64,000 nucleotides of DNA, taken from Sporolactobacillus sp. THM7-4. Its GTDB lineage: Bacteria; Bacillota; Bacilli; Bacillales; Sporolactobacillaceae. The notes under the pieces were generated by a model. It was given only the letters and a program-made list of their open reading frames with translations. It was not told the origin of the DNA and did no database searches. Positions 44,701-53,979 of the stretch are shown one piece after another. Within the stretch, counting starts at the first letter, position 1, and the number at the start of each line of letters is the position of its first letter. A program made the position numbers and the translations under genes. The stretch lies in the NCBI RefSeq assembly GCF_004153165.1, contig NZ_SEMD01000004.1, positions 1 to 64,000 on the forward strand. The letters are read 5' to 3'.

Positions 44701-45707
44701 TACTGCCTCGGTGCTTCAAGAGAGGAACCCGCACCCAGTTTTATAGCCGCCGTGAGGGGCCAGTACGGATTGCGCAAAAATTCGCGCCCGAGAAAAACAA
44801 GATCTGCTCGATTGTTATTCAGGATCTCTTCTGCCTGAAAAGGTTCCACGATCAGGCCAACAGCGCCGGTCATGATCCCGGATTCAGTCTTTATTTTTTC
44901 GGCGAAAGGAACCTGATAGCCTGGAAAAGCGTTGACAGGTACCGGCACATTCCCGCCTGAGCTGGCGTCGATCAGGTCAACTCCCTGACTCTTCATTTGT
45001 CTGGCATATTTAATGTGTATTCCTATATTAAGTCCTCCTTCAAGATAATCCGATCCGGAGATGCGCACGAAGAGAGGGCCATCCCAGACTTCCTTAACGG
45101 CTTCAACGACTTCAGACAACAGGCGGTACCGGTTTTCCTCCGTACCGCCGTATTCATCGGTTCTTTGATTGGAGAGCGGGGAGAGAAATTCATGAAGGAG
45201 ATAACCGTGTGCCGCGTGGAGCTCGATCACATCGAATCCCGCGGCTTTAGCTCGGCGGGCGCCTTCTTTAAATGCTGAAACGACTTTGTTGATCTCCTCT
45301 TTATTCATTTCCTCAGGAACTTTATAGTGTTCATCAAATCGAATAGGAGACGGCCCGAAGATGGTACCCTCCAATTGGGCTTTTCTGCCGGCATGAGAGA
45401 GCTGGATACCTATTTTGCTTCCATAGCGGTGATTTAACTGGACAAGTTTGCTTAATCCGGGAAGCTGATCGTCGCTCCAAATACCGAGGTCCTGTTCTGA
45501 AATTCTTCCCTCCGGAAGAATGGCCGTCGCTTCAAGAAAAACAAGACCAGCTCCGCCAATTGCCCGGCTGGTATAGTGGATCGTGTGCCAGTCAATAACC
45601 TTTCCGTCTCCATTTTCGGATGAGTACATACACATTGGTGACATGACAATCCGATTCTTTAAAGTAAGATTCTTTATATTTATCGGTTGAAACAGTTTGC
45701 TTTCCAT
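44676..45707 (-). CDS. namA: NADPH dehydrogenase NamA (old yellow enzyme, YqjM type)
   Basis: NamA is an FMN-dependent ene-reductase acting on enones and nitro compounds. The YqjM-type features are present: the redox-tuning Cys in SPMCMYS (about residue 25) and the paired His in [19 protein letters not shown]. It is 343 residues from the ATG at 45707, which has GGGAGGT about 11 nt upstream; the longer frame to 45746 is not needed. It keeps the yqjM position next to rnz known from Bacillus. Confidence 0.94.
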   Translation of the reverse strand: MESKLFQPINIKNLTLKNRIVMSPMCMYSSENGDGKVIDWHTIHYTSRAIGGAGLVFLEATAILPEGRISEQDLGIWSDDQLPGLSKLVQLNHRYGSKIGIQLSHAGRKAQLEGTIFGPSPIRFDEHYKVPEEMNKEEINKVVSAFKEGARRAKAAGFDVIELHAAHGYLLHEFLSPLSNQRTDEYGGTEENRYRLLSEVVEAVKEVWDGPLFVRISGSDYLEGGLNIGIHIKYARQMKSQGVDLIDASSGGNVPVPVNAFPGYQVPFAEKIKTESGIMTGAVGLIVEPFQAEEILNNNRADLVFLGREFLRNPYWPLTAAIKLGAGSSLEAPRQYQRGWRLK

Positions 45708-45800
45708 TCTGTTTTTATACCTCCCAGTAATGATTGAAGATGCCATTCATTAATTTTGGCAGGTGTGTCCTTAATATGCAAAGAAAAAAGCTTGAAACAG

Positions 45801-45830
45801 AAAGAGGCTTCCCGATAGGGAAGCCTCTTT
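45801..45830 (-). terminator. amtB terminator
   Basis: AAAGAGGCTTCCC (45801-45813) and GGGAAGCCTCTTT (45818-45830) form a perfect 13-bp stem with a GATA loop, 33 nt beyond the amtB stop on the minus strand. Confidence 0.8.
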
Positions 45831-45862
45831 AACAAAACTGATCATTTACTTAAAGAAGCAGA

Positions 45863-47155
45863 TTACTTTGCTTCTGCTTTACCGTATTCAAATGATACTT
45901 CTGTTTCACCATAACCATAAGCACCGTGTTCGCTAATATCAAGACCGGCCTTTTCAGCATCAGCAGAAACGCGGAGTCCCAAAGTGGCTTTCATGATGCC
46001 AAGTACAACGAGAGATGCAATGGTTACGAAAGCAAATGCCGCAAGAACACCTAACGCCTGAACACCAAGCTGGTGGAAACCACCGCCATAGAACAAGCCG
46101 GGTCTGCCGACACCGGCAGCTGCTACCAGTTTTGGCGCCGCGAAGAAGCCGGTGGAAAGTGTACCGATGACGCCTGCAATGCCGTGAACTGAAACGGCAT
46201 AGATCGGATCGTCCAGACCTTTGCTTTCGAAGAAAATAGAAGTCCAGTAAGTAAATGCTCCGGCAACCGCACCGATAACAATAGCTGCCCACGGTTCAAC
46301 AAATGCACAGGAAGCGGTAATCGCTACGAGAGCGGCAAGAACACCGTTGCACATTGCACCGATATCAGCCTTTCTGGACAGAATCATAGCAGTAAACAGA
46401 GCACCGAGGGCGCCTGCCGCAGCTGCAAGGTTAGTTGTTAATGCAACATAACCGAAAAACTGGGTGAATCCTGAAGTTCCGGCACCTGTAGAAACAGTAC
46501 TTCCTGCATTAAAACCGAACCAGCCGATCCAAAGGAGGAACGTACCGAGAAATACGAAGGGAATACTGTGGGCAGGTACAGCCACTGGTTTCCCGTTTTG
46601 GAATTTCCCGATTCTCGGCCCAAGGAGCAAAGTACCGATCAGAGCTGCTGTAGCACCCTGCAAGTGAACGACAGTCGATCCTGCAAAGTCCTGCATTCCG
46701 AGTTTTGCGAGCCAGCCGCCGCCCCAAACCCAGTGACCCACTACCGGGTAGATGAGAACAACGAACGCAAAACCGAAGATAAAATAAACGGATAATTTCG
46801 CACGTTCAGCAAATCCGCCCCATGCAATCGCAAGTGATACGGCCGCAAACGCAAGCTGGAATAAGAAGAATATGGAATCATATCCGCTCGGGACTCCATT
46901 GAGGAAGAATTTTGAAGTTCCGAACAGGGCATTACCGTCCCCAAAAGCCACCCCGTAACCAAAGGCCCAGAAGGCAATGGACGAAAGTGCCAGAGTGATG
47001 ATCTGCTTGCCGGTGATATGTCCGGCGTTCTTACTGCGTAACGAACCTGCTTCAAGAAAAGCAAAACCGGCTTGCATCAAAATAACTAAAATTGCAGCAA
47101 CCAGGACCCATAATGAATCCAAACTTAAAGTAATTGCATCTGTTGTTGCTTTCAT
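45863..47155 (-). CDS. amtB: Ammonium transporter
   Basis: The 430-residue protein is an Amt/MEP/Rh channel with eleven helices. Family motifs include FLEAGSLRSKN, the GWFGFNAGST signature and HGIAGVIGTLSTG. The conserved pore His pair is provided by VVHLQGATA and AVSHGIA-type positions. GAGAGGAG lies upstream of the ATG. No glnK/nrgB PII gene follows, unlike the nrgAB operon of B. subtilis. A GlnR/TnrA box lies in its promoter. Confidence 0.95.
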   Translation of the reverse strand: MKATTDAITLSLDSLWVLVAAILVILMQAGFAFLEAGSLRSKNAGHITGKQIITLALSSIAFWAFGYGVAFGDGNALFGTSKFFLNGVPSGYDSIFFLFQLAFAAVSLAIAWGGFAERAKLSVYFIFGFAFVVLIYPVVGHWVWGGGWLAKLGMQDFAGSTVVHLQGATAALIGTLLLGPRIGKFQNGKPVAVPAHSIPFVFLGTFLLWIGWFGFNAGSTVSTGAGTSGFTQFFGYVALTTNLAAAAGALGALFTAMILSRKADIGAMCNGVLAALVAITASCAFVEPWAAIVIGAVAGAFTYWTSIFFESKGLDDPIYAVSVHGIAGVIGTLSTGFFAAPKLVAAAGVGRPGLFYGGGFHQLGVQALGVLAAFAFVTIASLVVLGIMKATLGLRVSADAEKAGLDISEHGAYGYGETEVSFEYGKAEAK

Positions 47156-47186
47156 TCATTCAAGCTCCTCTCGTTATGATGAAATT

Positions 47187-47217
47187 ATTATAACATATCA
47201 TGTCAGTAATAGTTACA
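47187..47217 (-). promoter_or_regulatory. amtB promoter with GlnR/TnrA box
   Basis: TGTCAGTAATAGTTACA (47201-47217) fits TGTnA-N7-TnACA exactly. On the minus strand a consensus TATAAT (47192-47187) lies 8 bp downstream of the box, so the box covers the -35 region. That placement suggests repression by GlnR or TnrA, unlike the far-upstream activating TnrA site of nrgAB. The rest of 47218-47500 holds no gene I can support. Confidence 0.8.
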
Positions 47218-47514
47218 ACTAAATATTAAAAAAATTCTTTTATTTATGAAAGGGCTTACATTAATCACGAATTTGTCATTTTTTTCTTACTTGAAATAAG
47301 CGGAAAAACGGGTAACATTATTGGTTTGTAATAATAAATCAGCGGTCATTGGCTTTCGCTTCGGCTCTCTTTATCCGGCAGTTGATTAGTTTGAGCGTTT
47401 TTCGCTATCATTTAGAGAACATCTCTTCTGCCGGCCATGTATTTTGGCAGGATCACTATACCGAAAACTGGGTGTCTTTGTATTTGATCAAATTTTTGAA
47501 AGGAAACGTTGATT

Positions 47515-48300
47515 ATGCTGGAAAATAAAATAATTGTTATCACGGGCGCATCAAGCGGTGTAGGACGGGAAATCGCCATCGAATGTGCAGCGAAGGGAGC
47601 AATCGTGCTTTTGCTCGCACGCCGGCTGGACAAGCTCGTCGCCGTTGAAAAAAAAATAGAGCAGAACGGGCTCGGAAAGTCAAGAAGTTTTGCGGTTGAT
47701 GTGAGTGATATGAAACAGGTTGAGCGTGTTTTTGCTGAAATAGTTGTACAGTTTCATCGAATTGATGTTTTGATTAATTGTGCGGGATTCGGCAAATTTG
47801 AGCCTCTGACTGAAGCCGACCTGGATGAGGCGAGGAAAATGTTCTCGGTTAATGTCATTGGTCTGATGGCATGCACGAAATCCGTCCTGCCGGTGATGTT
47901 CAGGCAGGAAGCAGGGCAGATCGTGAATATTGCATCGATCGCGGGCAAGATTGCCACACCGAAATCGACAGTTTATTCGGCGACCAAACACGCCGTTCTC
48001 GGCTTTACTAACGCTCTGCGAATGGAAGTTGAAGATCGGGGAATCACGGTGACGGCGGTTAACCCGGGGCCGATTCAAACGGCATTTTTCGCAAAAGCCG
48101 ATCCTGAGGGAAGCTATCTTTCTCATGTGGAAAAATTTATGCTTCAGCCCGGATATGTCGCCCAAAGGACCGTACAAGCTATTGAAAAGAGGAAAAGGGA
48201 AGTTAATTTGCCCTGGTATATGGGACTCGGAGCAAAGCTTTATCAATTAAGCCCCTCTTTATTTGAGAAAGCCGGGAGCCACTGGCTGAAGATGAAGTAA
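47515..48300 (+). CDS. Short-chain dehydrogenase/reductase, YqjQ-like
   Basis: The 261-residue classical SDR has the NAD(P) motif TGASSGVG, the NCAG motif, catalytic Ser in NIASIAG and YxxxK in VYSATKHAV. A basic residue after the second strand (LARRLDKL) suggests NADPH use. It resembles B. subtilis YqjQ, also encoded near yqjK-yqjM. The ATG at 47515 is preferred over the TTG at 47509. Substrate unknown. Confidence 0.88.
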   Translation: MLENKIIVITGASSGVGREIAIECAAKGAIVLLLARRLDKLVAVEKKIEQNGLGKSRSFAVDVSDMKQVERVFAEIVVQFHRIDVLINCAGFGKFEPLTEADLDEARKMFSVNVIGLMACTKSVLPVMFRQEAGQIVNIASIAGKIATPKSTVYSATKHAVLGFTNALRMEVEDRGITVTAVNPGPIQTAFFAKADPEGSYLSHVEKFMLQPGYVAQRTVQAIEKRKREVNLPWYMGLGAKLYQLSPSLFEKAGSHWLKMK

Positions 48301-48328
48301 TCAGGAGCACGAGCCGGATGGTAATCTT

Positions 48329-48357
48329 TTGCAAAATACACGAAAATCATTTATGAT
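48329..48357 (+). promoter_or_regulatory. Sigma-A promoter of acoABC
   Basis: TTGCAA (48329-48334) and TATGAT (48352-48357) are spaced by 17 bp, placing the start near 48365. Confidence 0.7.
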
Positions 48358-48366
48358 AAAGATGTA

Positions 48367-48380
48367 AGAAACCGCTTACA
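48367..48380 (-). promoter_or_regulatory. cre site (CcpA) over the aco transcription start
   Basis: On the minus strand TGTAAGCGGTTTCT matches the catabolite-responsive element TGnAAnCGnWWnCA at all but the last position. It lies just downstream of the -10 box, a repressing position. Confidence 0.75.
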
Positions 48381-48415
48381 TTTATAAATAAGCGGAAAAG
48401 ACGGGAGGAGTCAGT

Positions 48416-49411
48416 ATGCAGGCAGAACCGAATGTATCTGTTCAGGACATAACCGTTGATCAGGCTAAATGGATTTACAGGAAAATGCAGGAGATACGCC
48501 AGTTTGAAAACGCTGTACACAGCATTTTCGCCAGAGGGGAAATCCCCGGATTTGTACACCTTTATGCCGGTGAAGAAGCGGTAGCCGTCGGGGTATGTGC
48601 GCATCTCACAGATAGTGACAGCATTACAAGCACACACCGTGGTCACGGGCATTGTATTGCAAAAGGGTGCGACATAGACGGGATGATGGCTGAAATATTC
48701 GGGCGTTCAACCGGGCTCTGCAAAGGAAAAGGCGGCTCGATGCACATTGCTGATGTGGAAAAAGGAATGCTTGGGGCAAATGGAATCGTCGGGGCCGGAC
48801 TGCCTCTTGCTGTCGGAGCAGGACTGACCGCCAAAGTGAAAAAAACGAATAACGTCGCAGTCTGCTTTTTCGGAGATGGAGCAAGTAACCACGGAACCTT
48901 CCACGAGGCAATTAACATGGCATCTATTTGGAAATTGCCCGTTATTTTCGTATGCGAAAATAACGGATTTGGCGAAGCTTCGACTTTCGACTATGCCTCT
49001 GCCTGCGATCATGTGTCTGACTTCGCAAAAGCTTATAAAATTGCCGGTGAAACCGTCGACGGCCGTGATCTGCCCGCTGTGTACAAGGCGGCAGGAAAAG
49101 CGGTTGAGCGGGCAAGATCCGGGAAAGGACCAACGATTCTCGAATGTGTCACCTATCGGGATTATGGCCATTTTGAAGGTGACACCCAGACTTACAAAAA
49201 TAAAGAAGTTCAGGAACGCGCACTGAATGAAGACGATGCGATTCTCAGATTCCAAAAATATGCACAGACAAACGGCCTTCTGACAAAAGAAGAGATGAAT
49301 CGTATAGATGAAGATGTAAAAGCGGAAATCGAACATGCGATTCAATTCAGTGAAGAAAGTCCGTTCCCGGATGCTTCTCAATTGACAACAGATGTCTATG
49401 TTTCTTACTGA
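48416..49411 (+). CDS. acoA: Acetoin dehydrogenase E1 alpha
   Basis: AcoA and AcoB form the thiamine-diphosphate E1 that cleaves acetoin to acetaldehyde and hydroxyethyl-ThDP. The 331-residue protein has the ThDP motif FFGDGASNHGTFHEAINMASIWKLPVIFVCENN (GDG...NN, about 142-174) and THRGHGHCIAKG with KGGSMH typical of the PDH/aco alpha group. GGGAGGAG precedes the ATG. It is first in acoA-acoB-acoC. No acoR regulator is adjacent. Confidence 0.9.
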   Translation: MQAEPNVSVQDITVDQAKWIYRKMQEIRQFENAVHSIFARGEIPGFVHLYAGEEAVAVGVCAHLTDSDSITSTHRGHGHCIAKGCDIDGMMAEIFGRSTGLCKGKGGSMHIADVEKGMLGANGIVGAGLPLAVGAGLTAKVKKTNNVAVCFFGDGASNHGTFHEAINMASIWKLPVIFVCENNGFGEASTFDYASACDHVSDFAKAYKIAGETVDGRDLPAVYKAAGKAVERARSGKGPTILECVTYRDYGHFEGDTQTYKNKEVQERALNEDDAILRFQKYAQTNGLLTKEEMNRIDEDVKAEIEHAIQFSEESPFPDASQLTTDVYVSY

Positions 49412-49496
49412 ATGAATCGGAATTAACCGGAACTATGTACCTGGCTCCGAATGGCTCGGTTAACTGATTGATGAATTAATCCGGAGGTGAATCGTT

Positions 49497-50531
49497 ATGG
49501 CTAAAAAAATGTCATTTTCTGATGCAATTAATGATGCGATACGTCTCGCTATGCGTAAAGATGAAAACGTTATCTTAATGGGAGAGGATGTAGCCGGAGG
49601 TGCCGAGGTCGATCATTTGCAGGATGAAGGTGCATGGGGCGGTGTATTTGGTGTAACAAAAGGGATCGTTGAAGAATTTGGCCGGGAACGTGTGATCGAT
49701 ACGCCGATTGCCGAATCGGGTTACATGGGTGCTGCAGTTTCGGCAGCCGCGACAGGTCTGCGCCCGATTTCAGAGTTAATGTTCAATGATTTTATCGGGA
49801 GCTGTCTCGATGAAGTGATGAACCAGGCAGCAAAGTTCCATTATATGTTCGGGGGAAAAGCGAAAGTTCCCCTGACGATCCGGACAATAGACGGTGCCGG
49901 CTTTAATGCCGCGGCTCAGCACTCACAGAGTCTGTATGCGTTGTTCACTCACATTCCGGGACTGAAAGTTGTTGTACCAAGTAATCCGTACGATATAAAA
50001 GGGCTGCTATTAAACGCAATCTTCGATGATGATCCGGTTATTGTGTTCGAAGATAAGACGCTTTACAGCATGAAGGGCGAAGTGGATGAAGGATTTTACA
50101 CGATACCGTTCGGTAAAGCTGATATTAAGCGCCGGGGTAACGATCTGACCATTGTCGGAATCGGCAAACAGGTTCATACCGCAATGAAAGCGGCCGATCA
50201 ACTGGCTGAGAAAGGCTTCGAAGCTGAAGTTATCGATCCGAGGACGATCTCTCCGCTTGATGAAGAGTCGATTATCAATTCCGTAAAAAAGACAGGCCGG
50301 TTAATCATTGTTGACGAGGCGTACCCTCGTTGCAGCGTAGCAACCGATATTGCAGCGATTGTCGGTGATAAAGCCTTTGATTATCTTGACGCACCGATTA
50401 AAAGGGTGACTGCGCCGCATTCTCCGGTTCCTTTTTCACCACCGCTTGAAAAACTGTATTTACCGTCACCGGAAAAAATCATTCAGGCTTTCAGTGCGAT
50501 GGTCGGTGAAAAAGTGTTTACTACAGTTTAA
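49497..50531 (+). CDS. acoB: Acetoin dehydrogenase E1 beta
   Basis: The 344-residue beta subunit has the transketolase-type pyrimidine domain (ILMGEDVAGG, GVTKGIVEEFG, ELMFNDFIG, QHSQSLYALFTHIPGLKVV) and the C-terminal transketolase domain. The insertion HLQDEGAWGGVFG is characteristic of AcoB relative to PdhB. CGGAGGTGA lies before the ATG. It pairs with acoA, 85 bp upstream. Confidence 0.92.
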   Translation: MAKKMSFSDAINDAIRLAMRKDENVILMGEDVAGGAEVDHLQDEGAWGGVFGVTKGIVEEFGRERVIDTPIAESGYMGAAVSAAATGLRPISELMFNDFIGSCLDEVMNQAAKFHYMFGGKAKVPLTIRTIDGAGFNAAAQHSQSLYALFTHIPGLKVVVPSNPYDIKGLLLNAIFDDDPVIVFEDKTLYSMKGEVDEGFYTIPFGKADIKRRGNDLTIVGIGKQVHTAMKAADQLAEKGFEAEVIDPRTISPLDEESIINSVKKTGRLIIVDEAYPRCSVATDIAAIVGDKAFDYLDAPIKRVTAPHSPVPFSPPLEKLYLPSPEKIIQAFSAMVGEKVFTTV

Positions 50532-50642
50532 AACGTAAACGTATTCCATTTCGTCAGGGGAGAAAAAGAGAAACCGTAAGATTTGCCTTTCAGCCGGTAC
50601 CGGAAAACGCAATGATTTGTGAAGAGAGGAAGTGGCAGAAAA

Positions 50643-51902
50643 ATGGCGACTGAAATCATTATGCCGAAAATGGGCATGGGGATGGAAGAAGGGACCGTTG
50701 TTGAGTGGCTGAAACATAAGGGCGATCCCGTGAAAAAAGGGGAAACAGTTGTTTCGATCAGTTCAGATAAAATTGAAAAAGATCTTGAAGCTCCGGCAGA
50801 CGGTGTACTCCTTGAAATTGAAGCTGAAGAAGATGCAGTTGTGCCGATCGGTCATGCGCTCGGTTACATTGGGAGTACAGGAGAATCAATCAACGACCGG
50901 ACCGTTTCCGAGCCGGAGCGAAAGGAGTCATCTGAGGCTTCACTTGAAGTACCTCCGGCTTCTGTATCCGGGCAAGAGGTGAAGAATTCAGCTTCTCCTG
51001 AAAAACCGAGACTGCGCGTATCACCGGCGGCGCGGAAACTGGCCAGGAGCGAGAACATCGATTTAGGACATATCAAGGGTACAGGACCGATGGGACGGAT
51101 TACAAAAGCGGATGTGGCAAATGCCGTCAGGGAGCGGGAACAACAGCCTGAAATCCGGCCTGTGAAAGAGAGTCCGGTCGTTAAAAATAAACCCGGGAAC
51201 CCCGCAGGCACGCTGGAAACAAATCGGAAAATCAGCGGTATGAGAAAAGTGATCGCAAAGCGCATGTTTGACAGCCTTCAGCAGACCGCTCAGCTGACCC
51301 TGCAGGCGACAGCAGATGTCACTGATTTGCTCGCTTTTCAGAAAAAGGCGAGGGATGCGTATGGAATCAATGATGAAGTCCGGTTAACCATCACCGATTT
51401 TATCGCAAAAGCAGTAATCAATGCTTTGCTGGTCCACAAAGAAATGAACAGTACACTTACAGGCGACACCATCACAACCTATGATACCGTCCGTCTCGGT
51501 GTGGCGGTTGCTTTGGATGAAGGCCTTGTCGTCCCCGTTATCCATGACGCCGAAAAGAAATCACTGAGTGCTCTTTCGAGGGAGATCAGGAAAGCCAGTA
51601 AGGACGCACGAGATGGACGTCTGGAAAACCTGCAGCTTTCCGGATCGACATTTTCAATTACATCTTTAGGAACCTACGGAATAGGATTCTTTACACCCGT
51701 TCTGAACCCACCGGAAATTGGCATTCTGGGGGTAGGAACGATTACAGAACAGCCGGTATTTGCAGGGGATGAGATAAAGCGAAGAAGCTTTCTGCCCCTC
51801 AGTCTGACGTTCGACCACAGAGCAATCGACGGAGCACCGGCAGCCGAATTTCTGGCAACGGTCAAAGCAAATCTGGAATCTCCGTTCAAACTTGTTTTAT
51901 AA
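50643..51902 (+). CDS. acoC: Acetoin dehydrogenase E2 (dihydrolipoyl acetyltransferase)
   Basis: AcoC transfers the acetyl group to CoA. The lipoyl domain is N-terminal with the modified Lys in SISSDKIEKDLEAP (about residue 43). The E1/E3-binding domain lies at about 125-160 (RVSPAARKLARSENIDLG), and the catalytic domain ends with DHRAIDGAPAA. Length is 419 residues from ATG 50643; the GTG at 50619 lies in the ribosome-site region. An E3 gene (acoL) would be expected next but is absent; a terminator follows. Confidence 0.92.
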   Translation: MATEIIMPKMGMGMEEGTVVEWLKHKGDPVKKGETVVSISSDKIEKDLEAPADGVLLEIEAEEDAVVPIGHALGYIGSTGESINDRTVSEPERKESSEASLEVPPASVSGQEVKNSASPEKPRLRVSPAARKLARSENIDLGHIKGTGPMGRITKADVANAVREREQQPEIRPVKESPVVKNKPGNPAGTLETNRKISGMRKVIAKRMFDSLQQTAQLTLQATADVTDLLAFQKKARDAYGINDEVRLTITDFIAKAVINALLVHKEMNSTLTGDTITTYDTVRLGVAVALDEGLVVPVIHDAEKKSLSALSREIRKASKDARDGRLENLQLSGSTFSITSLGTYGIGFFTPVLNPPEIGILGVGTITEQPVFAGDEIKRRSFLPLSLTFDHRAIDGAPAAEFLATVKANLESPFKLVL

Positions 51903-51926
51903 CACAGAACTGAACAGACGAAGAAT

Positions 51927-51970
51927 GGCAATCCCGGCACAAATTAAGCGGGACTGCCTTTTTCTTTTTT
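51927..51970 (+). terminator. acoABC terminator
   Basis: GGCA-TCCCG (51927-51936) pairs with CGGGA-TGCC (51949-51958) with small mismatches, followed by TTTTTCTTTTTT. Confidence 0.8.
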
Positions 51971-52120
51971 CGAAGCTTACTGATTAATCTTCCGGGATTC
52001 AGGCTAAAATATAAATGTTTATTCATAAACTAGGCTTTTTGTTAAATATGTCTATAATAAAAGTAGTCAGTAAGCAGCTGAATGGATGGATTTAAGATAC
52101 TGATAGATAGGGGAAATGAA

Positions 52121-53197
52121 ATGCCGCAGTCTAAAAATTTTCGTTTTGCAATATGGGTATTGATCATTTTTATTATTATGTGGGTCGGTTCGAAGCTAAC
52201 CTTTGTGTTGGAACCTATCGGGATTCTGTTCACTTCTCTTACAGCGCCGCTGATCATTTCGGGTCTGCTGTACTATCTGCTTCGCCCATTAGTAAGGTCG
52301 CTCACCAGACTGAAAATACCAAAAGTCGTGGCCATTCTCATTATCTATCTTGTTGCGATCGGATTAATCACCCTGCTGATTCTCTGGGTAGGCCCGCTTC
52401 TTTATACACAGTTATTGTCATTGATTACGGGCATGCCGGGATTGGTCCGGGAACTTGGGAATCAGTTGAACCATCTGCAGCAAAGTGAAATTTTTTCGAA
52501 ACTTCATCTCAATGAAATCTCGTATAATGATTTTACAACCAGATTTTCGAAAACACTTTCGACGATGGTTACAACGGTCGGCAACAATGTCCTGTCTATT
52601 ATCCAATCCGTCACTGGAACTGTAATCATTATTGTAACGGTTCCCTTTATCCTCTTTTATTTTCTGAAAGACGGGGAAAAAATGGCGAAGGCGTTGCTCC
52701 GGTTTATTCCGGAGGAACATCGTAATAAGGCCAGGGAAATTCTGACGGATATGGATAACGCACTGAGCGGGTACATACAGGGACAGATGATTGTTCTTCT
52801 GTTTGATTTTGTATTCATTTATATCTGGTATGTCATTATCGGACTTAATTATTCATTGGTGCTGGCTATCGTTATTCTGTTTACAAATGTGATCCCGTTT
52901 ATCGGTTCGTTTCTCGCCACGATTCCGGCTGCCATTGTCGGCTTTATCCAGGAACCGATCCTTGCCGTTTATGTCATTGCGGGCGTTCTTGTCGTGCAGC
53001 AGATTGAAGGTAATGTCATCTCTCCAATGGTTATGGGAAAGAAACTGGATGTTCATCCACTGACCATTATTTGTCTGCTGCTTGTTGCCGGCAACCTGGC
53101 AGGAATTATCGGAATGCTGCTTGCGATTCCGACCTATGCTGTCTGCAAAGTCATTATTACGCGTGTATATAAACTGATACAACTTCGCAACCAATAA
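52121..53197 (+). CDS. AI-2E family transporter
   Basis: The 358-residue membrane protein belongs to the AI-2E/PerM family, which includes quorum-signal exporters and Na+/H+ antiporters. It has about eight helices with a large soluble loop near residues 95-150, and family motifs FILFYFLKDG, DMDNALSGYIQGQ and GNVISPMVMGKKLDVHPL. The ATG at 52121 has GGGGA 6 nt upstream; the frame open to 52082 is not supported. A TATAAT at 52053-52058 is the likely -10. Substrate unknown. Confidence 0.9.
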   Translation: MPQSKNFRFAIWVLIIFIIMWVGSKLTFVLEPIGILFTSLTAPLIISGLLYYLLRPLVRSLTRLKIPKVVAILIIYLVAIGLITLLILWVGPLLYTQLLSLITGMPGLVRELGNQLNHLQQSEIFSKLHLNEISYNDFTTRFSKTLSTMVTTVGNNVLSIIQSVTGTVIIIVTVPFILFYFLKDGEKMAKALLRFIPEEHRNKAREILTDMDNALSGYIQGQMIVLLFDFVFIYIWYVIIGLNYSLVLAIVILFTNVIPFIGSFLATIPAAIVGFIQEPILAVYVIAGVLVVQQIEGNVISPMVMGKKLDVHPLTIICLLLVAGNLAGIIGMLLAIPTYAVCKVIITRVYKLIQLRNQ

Positions 53198-53252
53198 TGG
53201 ATATGAACCGATCGTCGGTTGCTTTGAATACCGGAAAAAAATATATGTATCT

Positions 53253-53285
53253 AAAGTTCCCTCTATAGCTGAGGGAACTTTTTTT
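53253..53285 (+). terminator. Terminator after the AI-2E transporter gene
   Basis: AAAGTTCCCTC (53253-53263) pairs with GAGGGAACTTT (53271-53281), followed by further T. Confidence 0.9.
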
Positions 53286-53379
53286 CAGGAGATTTTCAGC
53301 TTTAACATATAGAATTATAAAATGTACAGAGATTCGTTGTTAAATGGCAGAACCTTTTTACAACAGGGAGGACTTTTAA

Positions 53380-53907
53380 ATGGCTAAACTCAGTCCAAAA
53401 TGGATCGCACTTTGCACAGCAACTATCGGTCTGGCTTACACGGCGGGGTATGTCGTGACGGAACCAAAAACATCGGCGGTTCCGGCGGCCGCTCAATCGC
53501 ATATAAAAACGGGAATTAACGGGGCGGATAATAAAGACGGTCAAAACAGCTCAAACGATGAAAGCCCATCGGCCAAAAAGAGCACACGGAGCACTGAGAC
53601 CAGTCGCAGCCCGTCAGGAAGCAGTACTGCAAAAAATCAGTCAGGCTATAAAGACGGCAGCTATACCGGTTCGGGAATGAACAGAATCGGATCGGTTTCT
53701 GTCAGTGTAACCATCAGGAATGGGAAAATTGCGAGCGTCCAAATCACTGATTGCACAACGTCTTACCCCCAATCGGAAATTGATCAGCTGCCCAGCCAGG
53801 TTAAAAGCCGTCAGAGCGCAAATGTAGACAACGTTTCCGGAGCGACCGAAAGTACTGATGACTTCAGAACGGCTGTACTGAATGCACTGAGTCAGGCAAA
53901 GGCGTGA
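53380..53907 (+). CDS. Membrane-anchored FMN-binding domain protein
   Basis: The 175-residue protein has an N-terminal hydrophobic helix (about 8-25, after MAKLSPK), a long Ser/Thr/Lys-rich linker (about 30-88) and a C-terminal FMN_bind domain (about 90-173). The domain ends in the flavinylation motif SGAT with the acceptor Thr156, to which ApbE enzymes attach FMN. The charge pattern places the FMN domain outside the membrane. AGGGAGGA lies before the ATG. It is followed by apbE and an RnfD-like gene, which suggests an electron-transfer module at the cell surface. It resembles half of Listeria PplA, which has two such domains. Confidence 0.85.
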   Translation: MAKLSPKWIALCTATIGLAYTAGYVVTEPKTSAVPAAAQSHIKTGINGADNKDGQNSSNDESPSAKKSTRSTETSRSPSGSSTAKNQSGYKDGSYTGSGMNRIGSVSVSVTIRNGKIASVQITDCTTSYPQSEIDQLPSQVKSRQSANVDNVSGATESTDDFRTAVLNALSQAKA

Positions 53908-53979
53908 ACGATCAGCAACCGGCTGAAAAAGCATAAAAAAAATTTGTGAATACCGGCAGGGAGGGTTCCAATTTATCAG

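Noticed and set aside
48316-48335. Sigma-54-like promoter TGG...TGCAA upstream of acoA
   Set aside because: The distance between the GG and GC elements is one base too short, and sigma-54 promoters do not tolerate this. The overlapping TTGCAA fits a sigma-A -35 instead.
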